The position numbers were made by a program, and so were the translations under genes. Positions 34,073-42,787 of a stretch of DNA of 64,000 nucleotides are shown in pieces. The stretch's first letter is position 1. Each line of letters starts with the position of its first letter. Source of the DNA: an uncultured Pseudomonadales bacterium (lineage in GTDB: Bacteria > Pseudomonadota > Gammaproteobacteria > Pseudomonadales > Azotimanducaceae); contig OY282460.1 in NCBI GenBank assembly GCA_958296295.1, positions 2,790,001-2,854,000 of the forward strand, in the 5' to 3' direction. A model generated the notes under the pieces. The model worked only from the letters and a program-made list of their open reading frames with translations. It searched no databases and was not told the DNA's origin.

Positions 34073-34843
34073 CTACTTCCGCTCGGCGTCCGCCGCGAAC
34101 AGGTCGCCGAATTGGGCTTTGCGCAGTTTGATCGGCTTGCTGCGCCCGCCGCGCAGGTTGAGCAGTTCCACTCCAAAGGCGAACGCCATTGCCCAATAGA
34201 TGTACGCTTTCGGCACACGAATGCCCAAGCCGTCCGCGAACAGGGCGAAGCCGATAAGCACGAGAAAGGAGAGCGCGAGCATTTTGATGGTGGGATTCCT
34301 CTCCACGAACGCGCTCACCGGGGCCGCGGCCACCATCATCACGCCAACAGCCGTAACAATCGCCGCGATCATCACCGGCACATGATCCACAAGCCCCACC
34401 GCGGTGATTACCGAGTCCAGCGAGAAAACCACATCCACCAAGGCGATCTGCACCAGCACGATGGCGAAGCCGGAGGCGGCGCCGAGCCGTCCGTGATGCT
34501 CGTCCACTTCAAGGGAGTTGTGGATCTCCCGCGTCGCCTTGGCCACCAGAAAAGCCCCGCCCACCAACAGGATGAGGTCGCGCCCGGATACGCCATGCTC
34601 GAACACCGTGAAGAGATCGTCGGTGAGGCCCATCAACCACGACAGCGAGAGCAAAAGCGCGATGCGCATCCCCATTGCAAGCGTGAGCCCGATGATCCGC
34701 GCCCGAGGCTGTTGTTCCGGCGGCAGGCGGCTCGTGAGCACGCTGATGAAGATGATGTTGTCTATGCCGAGCACGATTTCCAGCACGGCCAAGGTGGCGA
34801 AGGCCGCCCAAAGCTCGGGGCTGGCGAGCATTTCCGTCAGCAT
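34073..34843 (-). CDS. TerC-family integral membrane protein
   Basis: 256 residues with about seven hydrophobic helices. The TerC hallmark acidic motifs are EIVLGIDNIIFISVLTSRLP (about 22-41) and DVVFSLDSVITAVGLV (about 137-152), both inside membrane segments. The Glu and Asp residues are thought to bind metal ions. Members are linked to Mn2+ export or tellurium resistance and serve metallation of exported enzymes. A divergent spacer of about 147 bases separates it from the DUF1244 gene. Confidence 0.9.
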   Translation of the reverse strand: MLTEMLASPELWAAFATLAVLEIVLGIDNIIFISVLTSRLPPEQQPRARIIGLTLAMGMRIALLLSLSWLMGLTDDLFTVFEHGVSGRDLILLVGGAFLVAKATREIHNSLEVDEHHGRLGAASGFAIVLVQIALVDVVFSLDSVITAVGLVDHVPVMIAAIVTAVGVMMVAAAPVSAFVERNPTIKMLALSFLVLIGFALFADGLGIRVPKAYIYWAMAFAFGVELLNLRGGRSKPIKLRKAQFGDLFAADAERK

Positions 34844-34990
34844 GGAGTCTCCTTGGAGGTGTTGGGTTGCGCCCTACTCTACCGTTTCCTCCACCGTCTC
34901 CATGTTGGCCCCGCACCTTGTCCCGCCTCCCGTGCGGTCGCTGCCGATGGGCTATCATGGTCATTGCCTTTGCGCCACCGGCCACATGAC

Positions 34991-35311
34991 ATGACGCCCC
35001 CACCGCAAGAAGCCATTGAAGCCGCCGTGTTCCGGCGGTTGCTGGAGCATCTGAACGACAACAAGGACGTGCAAAACATCGATCTGATGAACCTCGCCGG
35101 CTTCTGCCGAAACTGCTTGGCGAAGTGGTACGTCGCCGCCGCCGAGGAGCGGGAAACGTCGGTGAATTACGAAGAGGCCCGCGAACGCGTCTACGGCATG
35201 CCCTACAGCGAGTGGAAGCGGCGCTTCCAAACGGGCGATCACATCGCCTTGAACCAAGAGCCGCCCGCGGGGTCGAAACCGGCTGATTCGGCCGGCCGCC
35301 CGGAAGCCTAG
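34991..35311 (+). CDS. DUF1244 family protein
   Basis: 106 residues. The family signature KDVQNIDLMNLAGFCRNCLA then KWYVAAAEE (about 25-53) is followed by EARERVYGMPYSEWKRR. DUF1244 proteins are small, mostly helical cytoplasmic proteins widespread in Proteobacteria, of unknown function. The pair of Cys in FCRNCL is conserved in the family. Three bases separate it from lepB, suggesting co-transcription. Confidence 0.88.
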   Translation: MTPPPQEAIEAAVFRRLLEHLNDNKDVQNIDLMNLAGFCRNCLAKWYVAAAEERETSVNYEEARERVYGMPYSEWKRRFQTGDHIALNQEPPAGSKPADSAGRPEA

Positions 35312-35314
35312 GCA

Positions 35315-36151
35315 GTGCCCGAACGTCTGATCAAGTTCTGGCGGGAATGGCGCGGGTTCGTCCTTTTCATCGGCCTGATGCTGGTGTTTCGTTCCGCGGT
35401 GGCGGATTGGAATCAAGTGCCTTCGGGCAGCATGAAACCGGGCATCCTCGACGGCGATCGCATAGTGGTGGACAAGCTCGCGTGGGACCTGCGCGTGCCT
35501 TTCACCCAACAGCGAGTTGTCCGCTGGGCCCACCCGCACCGGGGCGATGTCGTCACTTTCGAGAATCCGGTGGACAACGAGCTGTTCGTGAAACGCATCG
35601 TCGCCGTGCCGGGCGACGAAGTGGAGTGGCGACGGCGCGAACTCATCGTCAACGGCGAGCGGGCCACCTACACGCCGCTAGCGGAGCGGGAAGTGGATTC
35701 GCTGCCGATCCGCGTGCTGCCGAGACACCAGTTCTACCGCGAAAGCCTGCTCGGCAGCACCCGCGTGGTGATGCTCCACCACAGGCCCGGCGGTCAGGGG
35801 CCGGGCAATGACCCGTTGGTTGGCTTCTCCCGCAACACCGGACAGTGCGACAACTACGAAGTCGTCACCGCCGGCGCCAGCCCGTCGTTGGCGGCGGCCA
35901 TTTGCCGCTGCGGCCAGTCCGCGGCCTGCTCGACCTTTCCCCGGTTCAAAGTGCCGCCCGGCAAGTATTGGATGATGGGCGACTACCGCGACAACTCCAG
36001 CGATTCGCGCGTCATCGGGCTGGTCGATCGGCAACGCATCTACGGCCGCGCCCACGCCATCGCCTTCTCGGTGGACAAGAGCAGGTTCTACCTGCCCCGC
36101 TTCGGCCGCTTCTTCACGTCGCTTTCCTGGAACACGCCTCTGGCGCCGTGA
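35315..36151 (+). CDS. lepB: Signal peptidase I
   Basis: 278 residues. One N-terminal transmembrane helix (GFVLFIGLMLVFRSAVADW) is followed by the catalytic Ser in VPSGSMKPGILDGD (about 42), the general-base Lys in ELFVKRIVAVPGDEV (about 95), and box E GDYRDNSSDSR (about 227). The enzyme removes signal peptides at the periplasmic face. An insertion (about 165-205) with CRCGQSAAC contains paired cysteines that could form a disulfide, a feature of some proteobacterial LepB proteins. The GTG start lies three bases after the DUF1244 stop. Confidence 0.93.
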   Translation: MPERLIKFWREWRGFVLFIGLMLVFRSAVADWNQVPSGSMKPGILDGDRIVVDKLAWDLRVPFTQQRVVRWAHPHRGDVVTFENPVDNELFVKRIVAVPGDEVEWRRRELIVNGERATYTPLAEREVDSLPIRVLPRHQFYRESLLGSTRVVMLHHRPGGQGPGNDPLVGFSRNTGQCDNYEVVTAGASPSLAAAICRCGQSAACSTFPRFKVPPGKYWMMGDYRDNSSDSRVIGLVDRQRIYGRAHAIAFSVDKSRFYLPRFGRFFTSLSWNTPLAP

Positions 36152-36240
36152 TGGGCGCCGGCGTGATGGCCAACCCGGCTCGCTGATGCCCAAAACTTGA
36201 CGACGTCAAGGATGACACTCAAATAGAGGAGCGAAAACCC

Positions 36241-37353
36241 GTGCGCATTTCCGACCTGACCGTCACGCTGTGGGCGTGGGACGGCATCCCGCCCACGCGC
36301 TACACGAGAACCATCGCCAGTTCGGGCAGCCGCAGCACCCAGATGGCCTTGCTGCGCATCGTTGCCGACGACGGCGCCGACGGCTACGCATTCCTCGGTT
36401 CCGCCTTGGGTTCCGCCGCGAACGACGCCAAGGCGTTGGTGCAACGCTTCAAACCCATGCTGCTGGGGGAGGACCCGCTGGCCAGGGAACGCATCTGGCA
36501 GACCATGATGCGCCGCAACCGCGGCCAAATGCTGCGTGTCATCGGGGCTATCGACGTCGCGCTCTGGGATTTGGCCGGTCGCGCCGCCAACGTGCCGATT
36601 CACCGGCTGATGGGTTCGTACCGCAACAGCGTCCCCGCCTACGCCAGTTCCGCCGTGTTGCCCTCCGCCGACGCCTACGCCGAAGAGGCGTTGCGTCAAA
36701 AGGAAGCCGGCTGGACGGCCTACAAGATTCATCCGCCGGCGGTGCCGGAACAGGACATCAAGGTCTGCACCGCGGTGCGCAAAGCCGTTGGCGACGATTA
36801 CCGCCTGATGCTGGATTCCACTTGGTCCTACAACTACATTGAAGCGTTGCGGGTTGGCCAAGCCGTGCAGGAGCTCGGCTTCTACTGGTACGAGGACCCG
36901 CTGATTGAGGACGACATCTACAACTACGTCAAGCTCAAGCAGAACTTGGCCATCCCCATCATGGCAACGGAGTTTCCACCGGCGGGCCCCACCTCCTACG
37001 CGCCGTGGGTGCTGTCCCGAGCCACGGATTTCCTGCGCGGCGACGTGGCGATGAAAGGCGGCCTCACGTCCTGCCTGAAAACCGCCCACCTGGCCGAGGG
37101 TTTCCACATGAACTACGAAGTCCACCACGGCGGCAACTCGCTGAACAACGTCGCCAACCTGCACCTGCTGATGGCGATTCGGAACTGCGAATACTTCGAA
37201 GTGCTGCTGCCGGACGCCGCACAGAAACACGGCTTGATCGACGACATCGAAGTAGATGGCGACGGTTTGGTTCACGCGTTCACCGAGCCGGGGTTGGGCG
37301 CGAAGATCGATTTCGAGATGATCGAGCGCAAGAAAACGGCAGTGATTTCGTAG
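36241..37353 (+). CDS. Mandelate racemase/muconate lactonizing enzyme family protein
   Basis: 370 residues, enolase superfamily. An N-terminal capping domain is followed by a barrel with the KxH base motif in WTAYKIHPPAV (about 159-165), metal ligands in MLDSTWSYNY and YWYEDPLIEDD, a third ligand in MATEFPPAG, and the His of VHHGGNSLNN (about 296). These residues support proton abstraction from a hydroxy-acid, so a sugar-acid dehydratase or racemase is likely. Substrate is not predictable from sequence. GAGGAG nine or so bases upstream supports the GTG start. It stands alone. Confidence 0.88.
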   Translation: MRISDLTVTLWAWDGIPPTRYTRTIASSGSRSTQMALLRIVADDGADGYAFLGSALGSAANDAKALVQRFKPMLLGEDPLARERIWQTMMRRNRGQMLRVIGAIDVALWDLAGRAANVPIHRLMGSYRNSVPAYASSAVLPSADAYAEEALRQKEAGWTAYKIHPPAVPEQDIKVCTAVRKAVGDDYRLMLDSTWSYNYIEALRVGQAVQELGFYWYEDPLIEDDIYNYVKLKQNLAIPIMATEFPPAGPTSYAPWVLSRATDFLRGDVAMKGGLTSCLKTAHLAEGFHMNYEVHHGGNSLNNVANLHLLMAIRNCEYFEVLLPDAAQKHGLIDDIEVDGDGLVHAFTEPGLGAKIDFEMIERKKTAVIS

Positions 37354-37465
37354 TGTACGAGGGTCTTGTAGGAGTGGAGCAGCCCGCCGCCGCGCCAGAG
37401 AAGCTCCCGAACATCCTGTTCCAGGCTCCAAACCACACCACGACCCGACGAAGAAGCCACGTTCG

Positions 37466-38011
37466 ATGCCCCGCGAAGTCAGCGACGCCAGCAAGGTGCG
37501 GGCGCTCATGCGGTTGCTCGGCGAACAGGCGAAAAGCCCGGGCCGCATCTACCTCGTCGGCGGCGCTTCGGCGGTTCTGATCGGGTGGCGGGCGACCACC
37601 GTGGATGTGGACATCAAGCTGGCGCCGGAACCGAGCGGCGTTTTCGCCGCCATCGCCGACGCCAAAGCCCAGTTGAACATCAACGTGGAACTCGCGGCGC
37701 CAGACGACTTCATCCCCGCTTTGCCGGGTTGGGAGACGCGCAGCAGCCATGTCGCCCGGCACGGCTTGGTGGAGTTCTTTCATTACGATTTCTACGCCCA
37801 AGCCTTGGCCAAGATCGAACGCGGACACGATTTGGACTGGCGCGACGTGGAAGCAATGGGTCGGCTGCGACTGATAGTTCCCGAACGGCTAGCCGAGCTT
37901 TTCCTCGCCATCGAACCGGGTTTGGAACGCTATCCAGCCATCGATCCAGCGAGCTTCCGGCGCCGGGTCCGCGCGGCAACCAAGGCGATTGTGCGCAAGT
38001 CGCAGGGCTGA
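37466..38011 (+). CDS. Nucleotidyltransferase-fold protein (DUF6036-like)
   Basis: 181 residues. GRIYLVGGASAVLIGWRATT then VDVDIKLAPE (about 26-56) has the GG-S and D-x-D pattern of minimal nucleotidyltransferases like those in AbiEii/MNT-type systems. The remaining part includes EFFHYDFYAQALAKIERGHD and RLIVPERLAELFLAIEP. Its stop overlaps the start of the next gene (TGATG). Together they resemble a two-gene unit of the toxin-antitoxin or regulatory kind, but no toxin activity can be read from the sequence. Family assignment is from memory of DUF6036. Confidence 0.7.
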   Translation: MPREVSDASKVRALMRLLGEQAKSPGRIYLVGGASAVLIGWRATTVDVDIKLAPEPSGVFAAIADAKAQLNINVELAAPDDFIPALPGWETRSSHVARHGLVEFFHYDFYAQALAKIERGHDLDWRDVEAMGRLRLIVPERLAELFLAIEPGLERYPAIDPASFRRRVRAATKAIVRKSQG

Positions 38012-38406
38012 TGCGCGCTCGTCAGGCGGAGTTCGCAATCAAAGAACTGAACCCACCCTTGCCGCCACTGTGCGGTGATCTGCCCGGCGCCGACATCGTG
38101 GCGGCCGGGCTTCGCGCCTTGGCGGATTTGGCTAGCGGAAAACGGCGCGAGTTCACCGTGGAGGCGTTGTTGGTGGCGGTCGGCGCACGGCGGCTGCGGG
38201 CCGCCGGCTTGGAGATCCCCGCCGCGCCCGGCTGGCCCGAGACGCCGGAACTGGCGCTGTACGCCGCCATCCGAGCCATTCACCCGCAAGACGCCCACTC
38301 CCGCTACAACGCCCTCATCCGCCGCTTGGTCAGTTTCGAGCGGGTGTTGGAGCAACGAACGTCGCGCAGTGCGTTGGGGGGGCGGGGCGACGGGAAGCCG
38401 CTTTGA
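38011..38406 (+). CDS. Small hypothetical protein coupled to the nucleotidyltransferase-like gene
   Basis: 131 residues, ATG overlapping the preceding stop by one base. It is mostly helical: AGLRALADLASGKRREFTVE, ALLVAVGARRLRAAGLEIP, LALYAAIRAIHPQDAHSRYN. There is no signal peptide, membrane segment or known DNA-binding motif. The tight coupling suggests a complex with the nucleotidyltransferase-like protein, but I do not recognise the family. Confidence 0.65.
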   Translation: MRARQAEFAIKELNPPLPPLCGDLPGADIVAAGLRALADLASGKRREFTVEALLVAVGARRLRAAGLEIPAAPGWPETPELALYAAIRAIHPQDAHSRYNALIRRLVSFERVLEQRTSRSALGGRGDGKPL

Positions 38407-38457
38407 CGCTTGAGTTTGGCTGATCCCTCGGATCGAGCTCGACGAGTCGATGCCCGC

Positions 38458-39099
38458 CTAGTCGCCCACTCCTCCAGAGCCTTGGTCCAGCGCCAGTTTC
38501 ATGCGCACGAGGCTCGCGAGGTTCCGGGCACCCATCTTCTTCATCATGTGGCTGCGGTGTATTTCAACGGTTCTCTCGCTGATGCCCAGCTCCATCGCCA
38601 CCACCTTGTTGGCCTCGCCGACGGCAACCCGGTAGAACACTTCGCGTTCGCGTGGAGAAAGGGCCGACGCGCGGGCGCGAACCGCGGCCAACGCGCACCG
38701 CGCGGCACGTCTTTCGGCGTCTATTCGCAAGGCCTCGCGGATGCGGCGAGACAGCGCCAAGGCGGTGAACGGCTTGCTGAGAAAGTCCACCGCGCCGCCC
38801 TTCATCGCTCTCACGGCGCTTGGAACGTCGCCGTAGCCGGTAACGAAAACAATAGGCAAGTCGATGTCTCGATTCTTGAGTTCGTCCTGCAAGTCGAGCC
38901 CGCTCGGCCCGGGCATTCGCACATCCAGCACGAGGCACCCGCCGCGCGCCGACGGCCAGCCGGCCGCGGCTTTCAGAAACGCATCGCCGCTGGCGTAGGT
39001 TTCGCACGCGGTTCCCTCGGCCTCAAGCAACGTGGCGATGGCGTCGCGTACCGCCTCGTCGTCGTCCACGATGAAAACCGTCTGGGCGTGGTCAGCCAT
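38458..39099 (-). CDS. fixJ: FixJ-family response regulator
   Basis: 213 residues from the ATG at 39099. The receiver domain has acidic pocket DDD (12-14), phosphorylation site Asp59 in LVLDVRMPG, Thr87 and Lys109 in LSKPF. The C-terminal LuxR-type helix-turn-helix contains LSPREREVFYRVAVGEANKV and ISERTVEIHRSHMMKKMGAR. It overlaps the kinase stop by eight bases, so the pair is co-translated. FixJ-type regulators activate low-oxygen genes, and the nor genes just upstream in the same direction are plausible targets. Confidence 0.92.
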   Translation of the reverse strand: MADHAQTVFIVDDDEAVRDAIATLLEAEGTACETYASGDAFLKAAAGWPSARGGCLVLDVRMPGPSGLDLQDELKNRDIDLPIVFVTGYGDVPSAVRAMKGGAVDFLSKPFTALALSRRIREALRIDAERRAARCALAAVRARASALSPREREVFYRVAVGEANKVVAMELGISERTVEIHRSHMMKKMGARNLASLVRMKLALDQGSGGVGD

Positions 39100-40219
39100 C
39101 GTCGCGGCCGGCGGGCAGCGTGAAACTGAATGTGGTGCCGGGATCCGGCGCGTTGGCGTGGAAATCCAGCGTACCGCCGTGGTTGCCGACGATGCTGCGA
39201 CAGATTGCCAAACCCATGCCCATGCCGCCGGGCTTGTCGCTGTGGAACGGCGTGAACAAGACGTCGCGCACACTGGCGGACACGCCATCGCCGTTGTCCC
39301 AAACCGCAATCCGCACAGCTTCATCCACGAAGCGCGTGCGGACCCCCACCGCGTGGCGGCGCCGGGCGCGCGTTTGTCCGACAGCGTCGATGGCGTTGCG
39401 AACCAAGTTAAGCCCCACTTGCTGAATCTGCACGGCATCGCAACGCACGGCCGGCAATTCCGGCGCCGTTTCCAGCGCCAATTCAACGCCTCGCCGGCCG
39501 GCGTCCGCCCGCATCAGCGCGACCACTTCCGCCATCAACGCGTTGATGTCGGCGAATTTCGTGGTTGTGCCTTCGCGCGCCGCGCCGTTCACGAGGCGCT
39601 GCACGCGCTCCACCACGGCACTCGCGCGCAAAGACTGTTGCGCCACTTTTTCCAGCGTTGTCGCAAGCCCCCCGGAGTTGCCTTGGGCCAGTTGGCGGCG
39701 CGCCGCCTCGGCGTAGGTGGCTATGGCCGCCAACGGCTGATTGAGTTCGTGGGCCAGCGTCGCGGTGGTTTCCGCCAGTTTGCTCAAGCTCTCCGCTTTG
39801 GCCAACCGCTCGCGCAGTTCCCGGGCTTCGCGGTCCGCGGAAATGTCGTGCAGCACGCCGGCGAACCGTCGTTCTCCCGCCACCTCGAACTCGCTGACCG
39901 CGAGGTAGGCCGGCAAGAGCGAACCGTCTTTGCGCAGCGCCTCCACTTCCCGACCGATGCCGATGATGTGGGGTTCACCCGTGCCGAGATAGCGTTCGAT
40001 GTACTGCTGATGGCGGGCCCGGTGCGGCTCTGGCATCAGCAGGCTGATGGGCCGGCCAATCGCCTCGTCCGGGCGGTAGCCGAACAGCCGCTCGGCGGCC
40101 CGGTTGAAGGAGCGTATTACGCCTTTGGCGTCCACGGTGAGGATGGCGTCCACGGCGCTGTCCATGAGCGCCTGCACCACGTCGACCCCAAGCGGGGAGG
40201 CTTTTCGATTCGCGGCCAA
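39092..40219 (-). CDS. fixL: FixL-like oxygen-sensing PAS histidine kinase
   Basis: 375 residues from a TTG, soluble (no transmembrane segment). The PAS domain (about 12-128) contains LLMPEPHRARHQQYIERYLG then TGEPHIIGIGREV. His70, Arg76 and Arg90 have the same spacing (6 and 20) as the haem ligand His200, Arg206 and Arg220 of Bradyrhizobium FixL. The HisKA phospho-acceptor is His157 in LAHELNQPLAAIATY. The ATPase domain has the N box LNLVRNAIDAVGQ, WDNGDGV and GMGMGLAICRSIVGNHGG. It probably autophosphorylates when oxygen is absent. The start codon is uncertain because GTG codons occur at positions 14 and 15. Confidence 0.9.
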   Translation of the reverse strand: MAANRKASPLGVDVVQALMDSAVDAILTVDAKGVIRSFNRAAERLFGYRPDEAIGRPISLLMPEPHRARHQQYIERYLGTGEPHIIGIGREVEALRKDGSLLPAYLAVSEFEVAGERRFAGVLHDISADREARELRERLAKAESLSKLAETTATLAHELNQPLAAIATYAEAARRQLAQGNSGGLATTLEKVAQQSLRASAVVERVQRLVNGAAREGTTTKFADINALMAEVVALMRADAGRRGVELALETAPELPAVRCDAVQIQQVGLNLVRNAIDAVGQTRARRRHAVGVRTRFVDEAVRIAVWDNGDGVSASVRDVLFTPFHSDKPGGMGMGLAICRSIVGNHGGTLDFHANAPDPGTTFSFTLPAGRDDG

Positions 40220-40341
40220 ATCGCACCGTCTGCCACACGTTTTGAGCCTACATTATCCACCCCTCGGGCCAAAGGCCCGCTTCGTGGCGGATGGGGCCGG
40301 GCGAAGTGGGGCGAAAGGGTTTCGTTTCGCCGGGGTCGGCG

Positions 40342-40677
40342 TCAAGGACAGGGCGATAGCGAAGCGTAGTGGGCCGCCAAGTCCTCGATGTCCTGGTCCG
40401 TCAGATTGGCCACGAACGGCTGCATGGAAACGTCGCTGCGTTCGCCATCGCGGAAGGCTTTGATCTGTTTCGCCAGGTACTGCTCCTGCTGACCGGCGAG
40501 ATTCGGCCAGAGCGGATTTCCGCTAATGCCGTTCTGCCCGTGGCACGCCGCGCAGACAGCGGCCTTCTCCGCGCCGGCTTGGGCGCTCCCCGCGGCGTCC
40601 GTCCGCGGCAGCAACGCCACCGACAACGTCGCAAACGCGGCAATCGCCGCCAAGCCCGAAACATTCGCCAGCTTCAT
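40342..40677 (-). CDS. Periplasmic class I cytochrome c
   Basis: 111 residues. A Sec signal (LAAIAAFATLSVALLPRTDA) is followed by a haem c site CAACH in AAVCAACHGQNGISGNPLWP and a distal Met in SDVSMQPFVANL. The CHGxNG...P-LAGQ pattern is that of small electron-carrier cytochromes. The ATG overlaps the norB stop (ATGA), so it is made with NorCB and probably delivers electrons to NorC. A CGGGCC-TTT-GGCCCG stem (40265-40279) lies downstream and may slow transcription into the fixL leader. Confidence 0.9.
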   Translation of the reverse strand: MKLANVSGLAAIAAFATLSVALLPRTDAAGSAQAGAEKAAVCAACHGQNGISGNPLWPNLAGQQEQYLAKQIKAFRDGERSDVSMQPFVANLTDQDIEDLAAHYASLSPCP

Positions 40678-42185
40678 GGCTGCGGGCTCGAGCGTTGCTG
40701 AGGGCTCTCCATCGCCGGCAACGCCTTCGCCGGGCGGGCTTCGCCCTTGCCGATGACGAGAAAGTCCCAAAGCAGAAGCACCAGGCCGACCGTCATCAAC
40801 ACGCCGAAGGCCATTCGCCATTGCATGGCCTGCACGAACCACGGCCGGGTTTGTCCTTCGAAAAACGCTTGCCAAGTGGAACCGCCGATGGCGCGTTCGG
40901 TGAACGATTGCTCGTAGCCGGCGATCAACAGCGCGATTGTCATGCCGAGCGCACCAACGTTCAGCAAAGCAAGCGCCCACTTCCACTTCCAGCCCTTGTC
41001 AGGCAGATCGCCAGACATCCACACCTCTCCGCGCCAGCGCTGCAGGGCGAGGTAGACGAAAGCCACGACAATGGTGGCGTAGGCGCCGAAGAACGCCAAG
41101 TGCCCGTGCGAGGCCGACCATTGCGTGCCGTGCGTGTAGAGGTTGATCTGCGGCAACGTCTGAATGAACCCCCACACGCCGGCGCCCAGAAAGTTGCCGA
41201 ACGCATGCGCGATCAGCCAAGCCAGCGCCGGGTGGTTGTTGCTTTGGAAGCCGTGCCGGCCGGCGTCGTAAACAGCGTGAACCACCATTGCCACCAGCGG
41301 AACGGGTTCCAGCGCCGAAAAGAAACCGCCGATGCCCAGCCAGTATTCCGGCGTGCCAATCCAAAAGTAGTGGTGACCCAAACCGAGAATGCCGGAGCCG
41401 AACATGAGCGCCACTTCGATGTACAGCCAAGTGGTGACGATCTTGCGCCGCACGCCCAGCGTCTTCATCAAGCCCCACGCCATGATGCAGCCAACCAGTA
41501 CTTCCCAGGTGGCCTCCACCCACAAATGGACCACCCACCACCACCAGTACTGATCCACGGACAGGTTCGTGGTGTAGAACATGCCGGCGAAATACAGCCC
41601 CGCCAGAGCGATCAGATCCAGCACCAGCGTGCCCGAGATGCCGCTCCATCGGCCTTTCATGAAGGTTCCGGCGACGTTGTAAAAGAACGCCGCCATGCAC
41701 AGGACGATGCCGATGTCCGCCCAGCGCGGCGCCTCGATGTATTCGCGGCCTTCGTTGATCAACCAGATGCTGCGCATCTCGCCCGGGCCCGCCTGTACCA
41801 AAAGATATACGACGACCACCACGGTCACCGCCGCTGTGAGCACCCAGAACGTCGCGTTCGCCAGTTTGATCCCTACCAGCGGCACGCCGGCTTCGTCTTC
41901 CACCAGCCAGTAGATCGCGCCGATGAAACCGTAGAGCATCCACACGATCATGGCGTTGATATGCACCATGCGGTTGACGTTGAAATCCAGCACGCCGAGC
42001 AGAAAATCGGGCATCAGGAACTGCAAGCCGGCAAGCAGCCCGAACAGCATTTGCGCCAAGAACAGCACCATCGCCACGGTGAAGTACTTGAGCGCCAAAC
42101 GCTGGCCGGCCGTAAGCTGCGCCGTGCTGGCGCGCCGCACGGCCCGGTCTTCTGCCAACGGCAGATCGGCGGCGGCTTCCGCCAT
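40674..42185 (-). CDS. norB: Nitric oxide reductase catalytic subunit (cNOR large subunit)
   Basis: About 503 residues from the ATG at 42185 with 12 or so transmembrane helices. The haem-copper-oxidase-superfamily ligands are present: low-spin haem His in NRMVHINAMIVW, the FeB site in VVHLWVEATWEV (His plus the NOR-specific Glu) and LGLGHHYFWIGTPEYW, the FALEP-type Glu in FFSALEPVPL, and the haem ligands in SASHGHLAFFGAY. It reduces 2 NO to N2O with electrons from NorC. Length is somewhat above the usual 450-470, because of an N-terminal Ala-rich stretch and a C-terminal tail. Confidence 0.96.
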   Translation of the reverse strand: MAEAAADLPLAEDRAVRRASTAQLTAGQRLALKYFTVAMVLFLAQMLFGLLAGLQFLMPDFLLGVLDFNVNRMVHINAMIVWMLYGFIGAIYWLVEDEAGVPLVGIKLANATFWVLTAAVTVVVVVYLLVQAGPGEMRSIWLINEGREYIEAPRWADIGIVLCMAAFFYNVAGTFMKGRWSGISGTLVLDLIALAGLYFAGMFYTTNLSVDQYWWWWVVHLWVEATWEVLVGCIMAWGLMKTLGVRRKIVTTWLYIEVALMFGSGILGLGHHYFWIGTPEYWLGIGGFFSALEPVPLVAMVVHAVYDAGRHGFQSNNHPALAWLIAHAFGNFLGAGVWGFIQTLPQINLYTHGTQWSASHGHLAFFGAYATIVVAFVYLALQRWRGEVWMSGDLPDKGWKWKWALALLNVGALGMTIALLIAGYEQSFTERAIGGSTWQAFFEGQTRPWFVQAMQWRMAFGVLMTVGLVLLLWDFLVIGKGEARPAKALPAMESPQQRSSPQP

Positions 42186-42787
42186 TACGATCCTCCTTGC
42201 GGCAGCGGCTTGAAGCCGTGCGGAAAGCCGTTCGTATCCACCGCCGACATCCACTTCAGAAAGGCGATCACGCCGCGCACCTCCGCATCCGAGAGCTCCG
42301 GATTCGGCATTCGCCGGCCAGTGCCGAACGTGCGGGCATTGGCGACCGGATCCTTGAGGAACATCGTCATCAGCAGCTCCCGCGCCTGTTCGTTGCCCCA
42401 GCCCGGGTCCAGCCACGCCTTCGTCAGATCCGGGGCGTAGTAGGCGCCGTTGCCGAGCAGCGTGTGGCAGTTCATGCAGTTCTTCGCCTGCACCGTGAGC
42501 TTGCCGAGATTGACGAGTTCGCGAGCCTCGACTTCAGAGAATTTGGTGCCGAACAACGGCACTTCGTCCCCGATGATCGGCATGCTTCTGCCCAATTCCC
42601 TGTCGAAGCGATAGTCGATGCGGTGGTTGATGACGCTGTACGCCGGCACCCGTCCGGCACCGGCGGTGATCGCCGCCAGCGAATGGAAGGTGAGCAAGAT
42701 GAGAATCAACGCCATGAAAGCCGTGATGAAGATGGCGCACTTGCGCCAGAAGTCCTCGGCTGCCCACCAAGGCGCGCTAGTCTTCAT
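42185..42787 (-). CDS. norC: Nitric oxide reductase cytochrome c subunit
   Basis: 200 residues. One N-terminal membrane anchor (FITAFMALILILLTFHSLAA) is followed by a periplasmic haem c domain with CMNCH in VQAKNCMNCHTLLGNGAYY and axial Met in GRRMPNPELSDAEV. The segment INHRIDYRFDRELGRSMPII is typical of NorC. Stop and start with norB abut (one-base overlap). It passes electrons from soluble cytochromes to NorB. Confidence 0.95.
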   Translation of the reverse strand: MKTSAPWWAAEDFWRKCAIFITAFMALILILLTFHSLAAITAGAGRVPAYSVINHRIDYRFDRELGRSMPIIGDEVPLFGTKFSEVEARELVNLGKLTVQAKNCMNCHTLLGNGAYYAPDLTKAWLDPGWGNEQARELLMTMFLKDPVANARTFGTGRRMPNPELSDAEVRGVIAFLKWMSAVDTNGFPHGFKPLPQGGS

